Assembly: GCF_004153165.1 (NCBI RefSeq)
Contig: NZ_SEMD01000006.1
Location: 124,001-188,000 of the forward strand
DNA from: Sporolactobacillus sp. THM7-4
Lineage (GTDB): Bacteria; Bacillota; Bacilli; Bacillales; Sporolactobacillaceae
Direction: 5' to 3'
DNA: 64,000 bases
Below are positions 56,754 through 64,000 of this stretch, piece after piece. Each line of letters begins with the position of its first letter. Positions within the stretch are counted from its first letter, which is position 1. A program made the position numbers and the translations under genes. Below the pieces are notes generated by a model. The model did no database searches and was not told the origin of the DNA. It saw only the letters and a program-made list of their open reading frames with translations.

Positions 56754-57129
56754 AGCGCTTTCCCGAGAAAAGATTGACACCGACGACTCCGCCAAAAGCA
56801 GATGAAACAATGTTTACGATGTAGAAAACATACTGCATCGCCCCAGGCACGCGATCCAGTCCGAAAAGTTGAAAAAACAGACTGAAGAGACAGTAAAAAA
56901 GGCCGGTCATTGCTCCAATGAGAAGGCCCCTTTCTTTCAGCCTGGATCCTGAAAAAATGCCACCGATAAATAAAGCAACAATGGAAATGATGATCGGAAG
57001 TACCGTTCCACTGGTTTCAGCATATGATGTAAATCGCAGCAATGAAGCAAGCAGGAAAGCAGATGCCAGGACAATGACGAATGATGCGGCCATTCCATAA
57101 GAGACAGCGGTCATCCAGTTCCGCGCCAT
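56752..57129 (-). CDS. TIGR04086 family membrane protein (YrzE-like)
   Basis: A 125-residue protein with four hydrophobic helices and a Gly-rich GGIFSGSRLKERGLLIGA turn, the pattern of the TIGR04086/YrzE family of bacilli. The start ATG 57129 has GGAGGTG upstream. It lies between yajC and a yrbG-like gene, as in B. subtilis, but on the opposite strand to yajC. Function unknown. Confidence 0.82.
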   Translation of the reverse strand: MARNWMTAVSYGMAASFVIVLASAFLLASLLRFTSYAETSGTVLPIIISIVALFIGGIFSGSRLKERGLLIGAMTGLFYCLFSLFFQLFGLDRVPGAMQYVFYIVNIVSSAFGGVVGVNLFSGKR

Positions 57130-57313
57130 ATTTTCACCTCCGGAATATGATTGAAAATCGTGTTCTCCCTCCATCTCTATTCGGACGAGTTCCGGTTTAT
57201 GATAAGAGAAGCGTGGTGTCTGAACGTTCTATTGGTAAAGCTGACCGTCATTCATGAAATAGTCCGTTCGGTTCATACTAAGAGCAGGAAACTCAATGAA
57301 AGGGAGGATAAGA

Positions 57314-57862
57314 ATGGGTACAGCAGCTGCCAGAACACTTCTTCTGATTTTATTATTGCTGGCGGGTTTCGGGGAGTTGATGAGTGCTAAGATGGTTGAA
57401 CGGACTTTTTCAGAGTTTCTCCTCGTCCTGACAGCCGCTGAACTTTCTTTTTTTGCGGTGATCAGGCCTGAAGAACCTCTTGCTCTATTTATTATTCCGC
57501 TGCTGCTGCTCATTATCATCTACCGCGTCCGAACGCTTGTATTCAGAACCGTTCGCGGGAAAATGGAAACGACGGCTTCATCACTGTCCGTAAAGAACCC
57601 CTGTAACCTTTTACGGCCACTGGATCATAAAGCAGAACAGCCGTTTTCGATGGTCAGGCCTCCTTCAAAGATGGGGCTGCCTTTGATTGAAAGAGGAAAG
57701 GTACGCGGAGATAATTTAAAACACATCGGGCGAACGCCTTTATGGCTGAGACAGGAGCTTCGTAAGTTCGGCTATCGGGACATCAGGCAGGTCAATTATC
57801 TGACCATTGATGACTCAGGTAATTTTTACATGGATTTAAAAAACAGAAAAACAAAAAGCTAA
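57314..57862 (+). CDS. Shortened DUF421-like protein (YrbG position)
   Basis: The 182-residue product has two hydrophobic helix regions (about 6-25 and 38-78). Its C-terminal domain (about 120-180: PLIERGKVRGDNLKHIG, LRQELRKFGYRDIRQVNYLTI, DDSGNFYMDL) follows the DUF421 C-terminal domain seen in the gene at 23869-24543. The membrane part is diverged, and a Ser/Asn/Pro-rich linker replaces the first strand. Its position between yrzE-like and spoVB matches B. subtilis yrbG. ATG 57314 has AGGGAGG upstream. The ends of this gene and spoVB overlap by 4 bases, convergent. Confidence 0.7.
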   Translation: MGTAAARTLLLILLLLAGFGELMSAKMVERTFSEFLLVLTAAELSFFAVIRPEEPLALFIIPLLLLIIIYRVRTLVFRTVRGKMETTASSLSVKNPCNLLRPLDHKAEQPFSMVRPPSKMGLPLIERGKVRGDNLKHIGRTPLWLRQELRKFGYRDIRQVNYLTIDDSGNFYMDLKNRKTKS

Positions 57863-59412
57863 GCAATCCATCTCCCGAAGAAGGGAATCTGGCTAAGCTG
57901 CTCTCTTTGAATCATGCCAAGAAAAAGAGCGAGCAGTATATAAAAGAACGAAATGATCGCGATCAGAGCCAGTGTTCTTGGGAGGAGTTCCCACCCGATC
58001 AAAGCCCTGCTGATCAGTATATGAGCCAGTAATCCTGAGAAAGCAATCAGGATCGCTGTTCGCAGGTAATCTTTGATAATCAGGGAGAAACCAATGGTTT
58101 TGATAATCACTGCAGTGTGAAGCATAGTGACAAGAACGACATTGACACAGATGGCAAGCGCCGCACCTTTTATCCCGAATTCAGGACGGCTGGTCAGAAG
58201 GAATAAGGTCATAATTTTCACTATAGCGCTGATCAATGTATTCATCATAGCCGCTTTGGCGAGGTCGAGAGCCTGAAGAACGGCATGCATTGGCGCCTGA
58301 AAATAGAAGACCAGAAAAAAGGGGGCCATGATGCATACGTATGTAGCGGAAGCGGGTGAATCATAAATCAACGTCATCAGCGGTCTGGCGAAGGAATAAG
58401 TAACGACAACCGAAAGTCCCCCGGTCAGCATTGCGATACGCAATGCCTGATTGAGGCGAAAGTGGATCATACCGTAATCTTTTTTGGCGTAGGCCTCACT
58501 GACCGCCGGAACGAGAGAGACATGGAGAGCATGAGTGATAAAACTTGGAAGAAGCAGTATGGTAAGGGCAAAACCGGTAAGCTGTCCGTATAGAGCGGTT
58601 GAGTCCTGAATAGAATATCCGGCCAGCAGCATGCCATGTGAGACAATGATTGGCTCAAAAAAATTGCCAAGTGACCCGATCATCCGGCTGCCCATAGTCG
58701 GAAGACCGATACCGAGAAGCTGACGCAATGTATTTCTGCTCCGGTGGACAGATTGACGAATTTTGCCTTTCAGCCTGACTCTGGATTCCTTTTTAAATGC
58801 GCGCAGCATGTACAGGAGAGAAGCACACTCCCCGGCTGAACCCGCAATCATTGCGCCGGCTGCCGCATATTGGACGCCGTACGGCATGAGCATATTGGTC
58901 AGCGTTGCGACTAAAGAGATACGGACGATCTGTTCGATAATTCCGGAGTAAGCATAAGGCTTCATGTTCCGGATTCCCTGAAAATAACCGCGCAGCACTG
59001 AGCTCACGGCAACAATCGGGATCACCGGGGTAATCGCAAGAAGCGGATAGACAACTCTTGTGTCTGGAAATAAAAACCTTGCGGCCGGTGGTACAAGGAC
59101 CAGCATGGAGATCGTCAGCACGAGGCTGATAAAGCCAACAATAGCAAGCGAAAGGGAGAGAATCACCCTTATTTTCCTTTTATTGTTCAGTGTATCGGCT
59201 TCGGCGACAAGCTTGGAGATGGCGACAGGAAGACCAAGCTCGGTCAGAGTCACAGCAAGGATCAGTGCCGGAAAAGCCATATTATACAGACCGACACCAT
59301 CATCGCCGATGACCCGGGCGAGAACCATGCCGTTTACCATACCCAGTATTCGCGTGAACAACCCGGCCACCATCAGGATAAATGAACCTTTCAAAAATGA
59401 TTGTCGTGTCAT
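57859..59412 (-). CDS. spoVB: SpoVB, spore cortex lipid II flippase-like protein
   Basis: A MOP-superfamily (MurJ-like) membrane protein needed for cortex peptidoglycan during sporulation. The 517 residues have about 14 helices and the opening FLKGSFILMVAGLFTRILG, then VIGDDGVGLYNMA. The start ATG 59412 gives near-identical length to B. subtilis (518); the longer frame upstream (to 59508) has no ribosome binding site. No clear sigma-E promoter was seen. Divergent from comN. Confidence 0.95.
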   Translation of the reverse strand: MTRQSFLKGSFILMVAGLFTRILGMVNGMVLARVIGDDGVGLYNMAFPALILAVTLTELGLPVAISKLVAEADTLNNKRKIRVILSLSLAIVGFISLVLTISMLVLVPPAARFLFPDTRVVYPLLAITPVIPIVAVSSVLRGYFQGIRNMKPYAYSGIIEQIVRISLVATLTNMLMPYGVQYAAAGAMIAGSAGECASLLYMLRAFKKESRVRLKGKIRQSVHRSRNTLRQLLGIGLPTMGSRMIGSLGNFFEPIIVSHGMLLAGYSIQDSTALYGQLTGFALTILLLPSFITHALHVSLVPAVSEAYAKKDYGMIHFRLNQALRIAMLTGGLSVVVTYSFARPLMTLIYDSPASATYVCIMAPFFLVFYFQAPMHAVLQALDLAKAAMMNTLISAIVKIMTLFLLTSRPEFGIKGAALAICVNVVLVTMLHTAVIIKTIGFSLIIKDYLRTAILIAFSGLLAHILISRALIGWELLPRTLALIAIISFFYILLALFLGMIQREQLSQIPFFGRWIA

Positions 59413-59607
59413 TGGTTGCCCGCCTTTCTGCCGAATTGCAGCGCTGAAATAAAGAACGCCGCACGCGCATGTTGAATTATATGCAGGAGATAAGGCCAGG
59501 CATGACAAGCCTGTTGTTTTTCATCCTCCGTTGTTGATTGTCTGAAATCCCTGTACGGGTTATTGATACGGTCTTCATTTGTATTTCGTATTATCTGCCA
59601 ATTATGC

Positions 59608-59613
59608 TATGAT
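59608..59613 (+). promoter_or_regulatory. Extended -10 box of comN
   Basis: TGCTATGAT at 59605-59613 is an extended -10 element, 23 bases ahead of the comN start; the -35 region is poor. Confidence 0.4.
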
Positions 59614-59635
59614 AGACACTATGGGAGGAATCGAC

Positions 59636-59923
59636 ATGGGCGATGTAAAGGACGATATGGAAAAGTGGCGAAATCTGATCGAACCTTTTTTACAAAGCAA
59701 ATTGGATGAATTTCATCTGCTTGGACTTGACCATCTGACGATGGATGATTTCTGGAAATTTGTAAAAGAATCGATAGAAGGGAAAAAAGGGGACAAGCCT
59801 GAGCGAATACATGAGGTAGTGGCTTGCGTCATGGCGTTTACCGTCAACGATTATTTAAATAAATTACGTATGGATATGTTCAAAGACAGTAAGCTCGAGA
59901 TAGACGACTCACTTTTCAAATAG
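59636..59923 (+). CDS. comN: ComN, post-transcriptional regulator
   Basis: A 95-residue helical, acidic protein of the Post_transc_reg family. In B. subtilis (former yrzD) it promotes polar localisation of comE mRNA and interacts with DivIVA. Visible features are WRNLIEPFLQSKLDEF, LTMDDFWKFV and VVACVMAFTVNDYLNKLR. The start is ATG 59636 with GGGAGG 7 bases upstream; the frame is open further up without need. It is followed by secD, as in B. subtilis. Confidence 0.87.
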   Translation: MGDVKDDMEKWRNLIEPFLQSKLDEFHLLGLDHLTMDDFWKFVKESIEGKKGDKPERIHEVVACVMAFTVNDYLNKLRMDMFKDSKLEIDDSLFK

Positions 59924-60050
59924 GTTCTGTTCCTTTCTGTTGTGTGAGCTTAATCTGTATTTGGAGTGACAGGAAAAATTAAAATGAGGACATGTAACCG
60001 GAATCGGGTTGCCGGATACCAGGGAAAGAGAAGGGAGTAAGTAAAGGACT

Positions 60051-61346
60051 ATGGTGAAAAAAGGACACGTATTCTCCTTTTTTGCGATTTTGATTATTTC
60101 TGCAATAATACTTAGTTTTGTAACCATGCCCATTATACATAGTGTGAAATTGGGTCTTGATTTAAAAGGCGGTTTTGAAGTACTTTACCAGGTTAAGCCG
60201 CTGAAAGCGGGACAGAAGATCGACAGCGAGACGATGAGCAATGCGGTCGCGTCGATTAATAAGCGTATTAATGTCCTTGGCGTCAGTGAGCCGAACATCG
60301 CAATTGAAAACGGAAACCGGATTCGTGTCCAGCTTCCGGGGGTAAAAGATCAGAAAAGGGCGCGCGAACTTTTGTCGACGACAGCCAATCTGACGTTTCG
60401 AGATTATAAGGACAAACTGATGCTGGACGGAAGCGACCTCCAGCCTGGAAAAGCCAGGGTTGCTTTTGATGATATGAATCGTCCGCTTGTCACGCTGCGC
60501 CTGAAGGACTCGGCAAAGTTCGCCGATGTAACCAGAAAGATACTTGCCGAAGCTCCGAATAATGTTCTGGTCATCTGGATGGATTATGGGAAAGGCGATT
60601 CATACCGGAAAGAAGCCGCTCAGTCGAATCACAAATTTATATCAGCGCCCAGCGTGAACAATGTGCTGAATACGAATGATGTCCAGATAACAGGAAACTT
60701 TACCGTACAGGAAGCAACGAATTTGAAAGATCTGCTGAATTCCGGATCGCTTCCTGTTAAGATGGACGAAATTTACTCGACATCGGTTGGTGCTCAATAC
60801 GGGCAAAATTCGATGCAGCAGACTCTGTTCGCCGGTGCCATCGGTATTGCGGCTATCTTTATTTTCATGCTCCTGTTCTACCGTTTCGGCGGTTTGATAG
60901 CAGACATTACCCTTATTTTCTATGTCTACATCGTTATGGCCGTCTTTGTCGGGCTGCAGGCGGTACTGACACTTCCGGGTATCGCGGCTCTGATTCTTGG
61001 AATTGGAATGGCGGTGGATGCGAACATTATCACTCTTGAACGAATAAAAGATGAAATCCGCAGCGGAAAGTCTATTCTCTCGGCCTATAAAGCGGGAAAT
61101 CAGCGCGCTTTGCCGACTGTCGTGGACGCCAACCTGACAACCATTATCGCTGCTGCTGTGTTGTTTATTTTCGGGGACAGTGCGGTTAAAGGGTTTGCCG
61201 TGATGCTGCTGATCAGTAACATCATTACCTTTATTACATCGATTTACGGAGCCCGTTTACTGCTCGGACTCTGGGTTCGGAGTAAGGCGTTAAACAACAG
61301 GCCGGGCCTGTTTGGCGTCAGGAGGAGTGATATTCTTGAAAAGTAA
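60051..61346 (+). CDS. secD: Protein translocase subunit SecD
   Basis: Uses the proton gradient to help pull proteins across the membrane. The 431 residues have helix 1 (about 9-27), the D1 box LGLDLKGGFEVLYQV, a large outer P1 domain, and five further helices with GIAALILGIGMAVDANIITLERIKDE-type D4 sequence (here GIGMAVDANII). B. subtilis has SecD and SecF fused; here they are separate, with secF starting 11 bases before the secD stop. Confidence 0.96.
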   Translation: MVKKGHVFSFFAILIISAIILSFVTMPIIHSVKLGLDLKGGFEVLYQVKPLKAGQKIDSETMSNAVASINKRINVLGVSEPNIAIENGNRIRVQLPGVKDQKRARELLSTTANLTFRDYKDKLMLDGSDLQPGKARVAFDDMNRPLVTLRLKDSAKFADVTRKILAEAPNNVLVIWMDYGKGDSYRKEAAQSNHKFISAPSVNNVLNTNDVQITGNFTVQEATNLKDLLNSGSLPVKMDEIYSTSVGAQYGQNSMQQTLFAGAIGIAAIFIFMLLFYRFGGLIADITLIFYVYIVMAVFVGLQAVLTLPGIAALILGIGMAVDANIITLERIKDEIRSGKSILSAYKAGNQRALPTVVDANLTTIIAAAVLFIFGDSAVKGFAVMLLISNIITFITSIYGARLLLGLWVRSKALNNRPGLFGVRRSDILEK

Positions 61347-62292
61347 TGTAAATATGGATTACAAACATTATAACAGGTTCTACGATCACTTTGACTTTAT
61401 AAAATTCAGAAATGTTTTTTTTACCTTTTCCCTGGTTATTACTCTGGCCGGAATCATTTCGCTGTCCATTTTCCATCTGAATCTGGGTATTGACTTCTCG
61501 AGCGGTACCCGTGTTGATTTGCAGGCAGACAGGCCGCTGAACATTACCCAGGTGACAAATACGTTTAAGGATTTGGGCTATCAGCCGGAGCAGCCGGTGC
61601 TTTCGGGAAACCACCGAAATATTGCGACGGTCCGCATTAATAAGGAACTGACTCATCAGGAAATTGCCAAAGTCAAGAGCGCTATTCAAAGCAAGTACGG
61701 CATTGAACCTAACGTCAGCACCGTTTCGCCGCAAGTCGGTCGGGATCTTGCAAAAAATGCCTTTTTTGCCGTTATTATTGCTTCGATTTTCATCATTATC
61801 TATGTCTGGGTCCGGTTTGAATTTCTTCAGGGACTGACGGCAGTTATTGCTTTAATCCATGACGCCTTCTTTATTATCTCGGTGTTCAGCCTTCTGCACA
61901 TTGAGGTCAATATCCTGTTTATCTCTGCAGTCCTGACGATTATCGGCTACTCGATCAATGATACCATCGTCACGTTTGACCGTGTCAGAGAGAATATCAA
62001 GCTGAGCCGCAAACGACTGACTACATTTGAAGAGCTCGGGCAGATTGTTAACCTGAGTATCCGTGAAACGTTGACCCGATCAATTAATACGGTACTGACT
62101 GTTCTCTTCCCCGTTATTTTTCTTTTGATTTTCGGCAGCGAATCGATCCGTACCTTTACGATCGCTTTATTTGTCGGTCTCATTTGCGGTGTTTATTCTT
62201 CCGTATGCATTGCTTGTCCGTTGTGGGCTGTCATGAAGGCGCGATATATAGCCGGAAGAAAGAAAAAACGTACGGTCCAGACTGAAGGATGA
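61336..62292 (+). CDS. secF: Protein translocase subunit SecF
   Basis: Partner of SecD in the RND-type export motor. The 318 residues have helix 1 (about 25-45), the LGIDFSSGTRVDL box, a short outer domain and five helices, with the SINDTIVTFDRVREN motif (about 210-224). The start is TTG 61336 with AGGAGGAG 8 bases upstream; ATG 61354 is possible. It ends in the basic tail GRKKKRTVQ. Confidence 0.95.
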   Translation: MKSNVNMDYKHYNRFYDHFDFIKFRNVFFTFSLVITLAGIISLSIFHLNLGIDFSSGTRVDLQADRPLNITQVTNTFKDLGYQPEQPVLSGNHRNIATVRINKELTHQEIAKVKSAIQSKYGIEPNVSTVSPQVGRDLAKNAFFAVIIASIFIIIYVWVRFEFLQGLTAVIALIHDAFFIISVFSLLHIEVNILFISAVLTIIGYSINDTIVTFDRVRENIKLSRKRLTTFEELGQIVNLSIRETLTRSINTVLTVLFPVIFLLIFGSESIRTFTIALFVGLICGVYSSVCIACPLWAVMKARYIAGRKKKRTVQTEG

Positions 62293-62349
62293 ATCTGAGA
62301 TTTGTCTCATGTTAAAAAGTAAAGAAGAAACGAAAAGGAGCCACAGGAA

Positions 62350-62694
62350 ATGAACAAACAATGGGGAATCCTTTTGGGATTAATATTTACATTGCTCATT
62401 GTTCTTTTTTCGATCGCAAACGTCGATAATGTAACCTTCAGTTTCTTACTTGGACAGGTCAGGCTGCCGTTGATTCTCGTCATTATCGGTTCGGTTTTGC
62501 TTGGCGCTCTGCTGATCAGTTCATTTGCTTTTAAAAGGATTCATCAGCAGAACCGTGAAATCAGGAATCTGCAACGGCAGTTGCACCGATTTGAAGTGAC
62601 GGGTGCCAGGCAACCAGATCGTTCTGCCGGGGAGACTGTAACTGAGGAAAAAGAGACCCGATCATCAAGGCACCACTCTTTATTAAAAAGATAA
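62350..62694 (+). CDS. LapA/DUF1049 membrane protein (YrvD-like)
   Basis: A 114-residue protein with two helices (about 7-24 and 38-60) and a cytoplasmic coiled coil (about 62-82), the layout of the LapA family. Between the helices is the VDNVTFSFLLGQVRLPLIL pattern. In bacilli it lies between secDF and recJ, as here. Function unknown; E. coli LapA takes part in lipopolysaccharide control, which does not apply. ATG 62350 has AAAGGAG upstream. Confidence 0.88.
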   Translation: MNKQWGILLGLIFTLLIVLFSIANVDNVTFSFLLGQVRLPLILVIIGSVLLGALLISSFAFKRIHQQNREIRNLQRQLHRFEVTGARQPDRSAGETVTEEKETRSSRHHSLLKR

Positions 62695-62781
62695 CATTCG
62701 ATCAGCCGATCAGCCGCGGATACGATATGTAACTAAAAGATACAGAAAAAAATAACTGAAAGAAAGAGGGAAAACAGGCGG

Positions 62782-64000
62782 ATGCTGAAACCGAACAGCC
62801 GCTGGATTTTGAACCGCGCTGACGGGGAGAAAGTGAGCAGACTGTCTGCAGAATTAAACATTTCTCCGTTGACGGCCCGTTTACTGATTCTTCGCGGGAT
62901 TGAAGATCCGGAAAAGGCTGATGTTTTTTTACATACTGACAAGGCGGAATTTCACGATCCGCTGGACATGCTCGGGATGAGAGAAGCGCTGGTCCGGATC
63001 AGGCATGCCGTTGAAAATCATGAGCCGATCCGCATTTTCGGGGATTATGATGCAGACGGAGTGACCTCGACCGCGCTTATTGTTCGTGCATTGAAAGAAA
63101 TGGGAGCAAACGTAGACAGCTATATTCCCAATCGATTTAAAGACGGTTATGGACCAAACGTTCCTGCGGTGGAAAGAGCTGCAAAGGATGGAGTCAGGCT
63201 GATTATCACTGTCGATTCCGGCATTGCCGCTTTAGATCCGGCAGAGGCGGCGAGGCGACTGGGAGTCGATTATATTGTTACCGATCACCATGAACCTCCG
63301 GCAGTTCTTCCGGATGCGATGACAATCCTGAACCCGAAGCAGCCGGGCTGTGACTATCCGTTCAAGGGTCTTTCAGGTGCGGGGATTGCTCTGAAACTCG
63401 TTCAGGCACTGTGCCCGGACGCGGGAGTCGGGGACTGGACGGCTCTGGCTGCGATTGGGACGATTGCGGATCTTGTTCCGCTGCAGGATGAAAACAGGCT
63501 GATAGCCCTGAAAGGACTGAGGACGATCAACGCCGGAACGTACACCGGAATCACTGCTTTGAAAGCAAAGGCCGGGTGTACCGGACCGGCTGACAGTGAT
63601 ACAATCGGTTTTCAAATAGCGCCCAGGTTAAACGCGGCCGGAAGAATGAGTGATGCGGATTCTGCGCTGCGCCTTTTGCTCTCCGATGACGAGAATGAAT
63701 CGGCGCTTCTGGCTGAAGAACTTGAAGAACTCAATCAGTCCCGAAAATCATTGGTTGATTCGATATTTAATGAGGCTGATAAGCAGGCCGGCATTTTGTA
63801 TGAACAGGGATACACGGCACTGGTCATAGCCGGAGAAAAATGGCACCAGGGCGTGATCGGTATTGTTGCTTCCCGTATCGTGGAAAAATATTACCGGCCG
63901 ACGATCATATTGAGTATCGATAAGCAGGCAGGACTTGCGAGGGGATCCGGAAGAAGTATCGAGGGTTTTAACATTTATCAGGGTCTGACGGCTTCCAGGG
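62782..64000 (+). CDS. recJ: Single-strand DNA exonuclease RecJ, 5' part
   Basis: The gene runs off the right edge after 406 codons with no stop. It encodes a 5'-to-3' single-strand DNA exonuclease used in repair and recombination. The DHH core is present: FGDYDADGVTST (about 94-105), VDSGIAA, TDHHEPP and GIVASRIVEKYY; the second GGH-like box starts as GLARGSGRS. The start is ATG 62782. The DHHA1 end and any C-terminal domain are outside the window. Confidence 0.95.
   Translation, partial: MLKPNSRWILNRADGEKVSRLSAELNISPLTARLLILRGIEDPEKADVFLHTDKAEFHDPLDMLGMREALVRIRHAVENHEPIRIFGDYDADGVTSTALIVRALKEMGANVDSYIPNRFKDGYGPNVPAVERAAKDGVRLIITVDSGIAALDPAEAARRLGVDYIVTDHHEPPAVLPDAMTILNPKQPGCDYPFKGLSGAGIALKLVQALCPDAGVGDWTALAAIGTIADLVPLQDENRLIALKGLRTINAGTYTGITALKAKAGCTGPADSDTIGFQIAPRLNAAGRMSDADSALRLLLSDDENESALLAEELEELNQSRKSLVDSIFNEADKQAGILYEQGYTALVIAGEKWHQGVIGIVASRIVEKYYRPTIILSIDKQAGLARGSGRSIEGFNIYQGLTASR

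Overview
The window is chromosomal DNA of an endospore-forming Firmicute of the order Bacillales. The evidence is a dense set of sporulation genes (spoVID, ysxE, spoIIB, spoIVFA, spoIVFB, spo0B, safA, coxA, spoVB, a yjcZ-type peptide), strong AGGAGG-type ribosome binding sites, many TTG and GTG starts, a T-box ahead of valS, and a gene order that follows the Bacillus subtilis ysoA-tig to recJ segment closely. Base composition looks mid-40s percent GC by eye. Some genes normal for Bacillus at this locus are missing (lonA, hemX, comC, maf, nifS-nadBCA, bofC), and secD and secF are separate genes. This suggests a reduced or fermentative relative such as the Sporolactobacillaceae. That placement is inference.

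Layout. Positions 1-5,000 are an accessory, gene-poor zone. It holds small peptides (a yjcZ-type sporulation peptide and a 32-residue membrane peptide behind a sigma-A promoter with a perfect CcpA cre site), a YsnF-type stress protein, and gene debris: a zinc-protease-like gene cut by a transposase fragment, a decayed XRE-type antitoxin, a YolD-like remnant and a ribbon-helix-helix remnant. The debris ends at a tRNA-Arg gene. Positions 5,280-10,600 hold a Lit-type lipoprotein acyltransferase candidate, an iron alcohol dehydrogenase, a uvrX-yolD translesion polymerase operon with two LexA-like boxes, and an M29 aminopeptidase.

From 10,770 to the end the window is core genome. In order it has protein quality control (ysoA, tig, clpX, lonB), the GTPase ysxC, haem synthesis from glutamyl-tRNA to uroporphyrinogen III (hemA, hemC, hemD, hemB, hemL), a spore coat group (spoVID, an unrecognised gene, ysxE), T-box-controlled valS, folC, a membrane diguanylate cyclase, spoIIB, radC, the shape and division genes mreBCD-minCD, the sigma-K checkpoint pair spoIVFA-spoIVFB, an RNase E/G gene, rplU-prp-rpmA, spo0B-obgE, the niacin regulator niaR, safA-coxA, yebC, ruvAB, queA-tgt-yajC, yrzE-like and yrbG-like genes, spoVB, comN, secD, secF, lapA and the 5' part of recJ.

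The most unusual items are a 151-bp decaying copy of an internal folC segment just downstream of folC, the cre-controlled 32-residue peptide, a gene wedged with overlaps at both ends between spoVID and ysxE, 17 tandem 36-bp repeats inside safA, and an 88-bp inverted-repeat structure exactly where lonA would be expected. I found no CRISPR array, no intact insertion sequence and no prophage. No clearly new multi-gene system stands out. The spoVID-flanked gene and the cre-controlled peptide are the best candidates for undescribed function.
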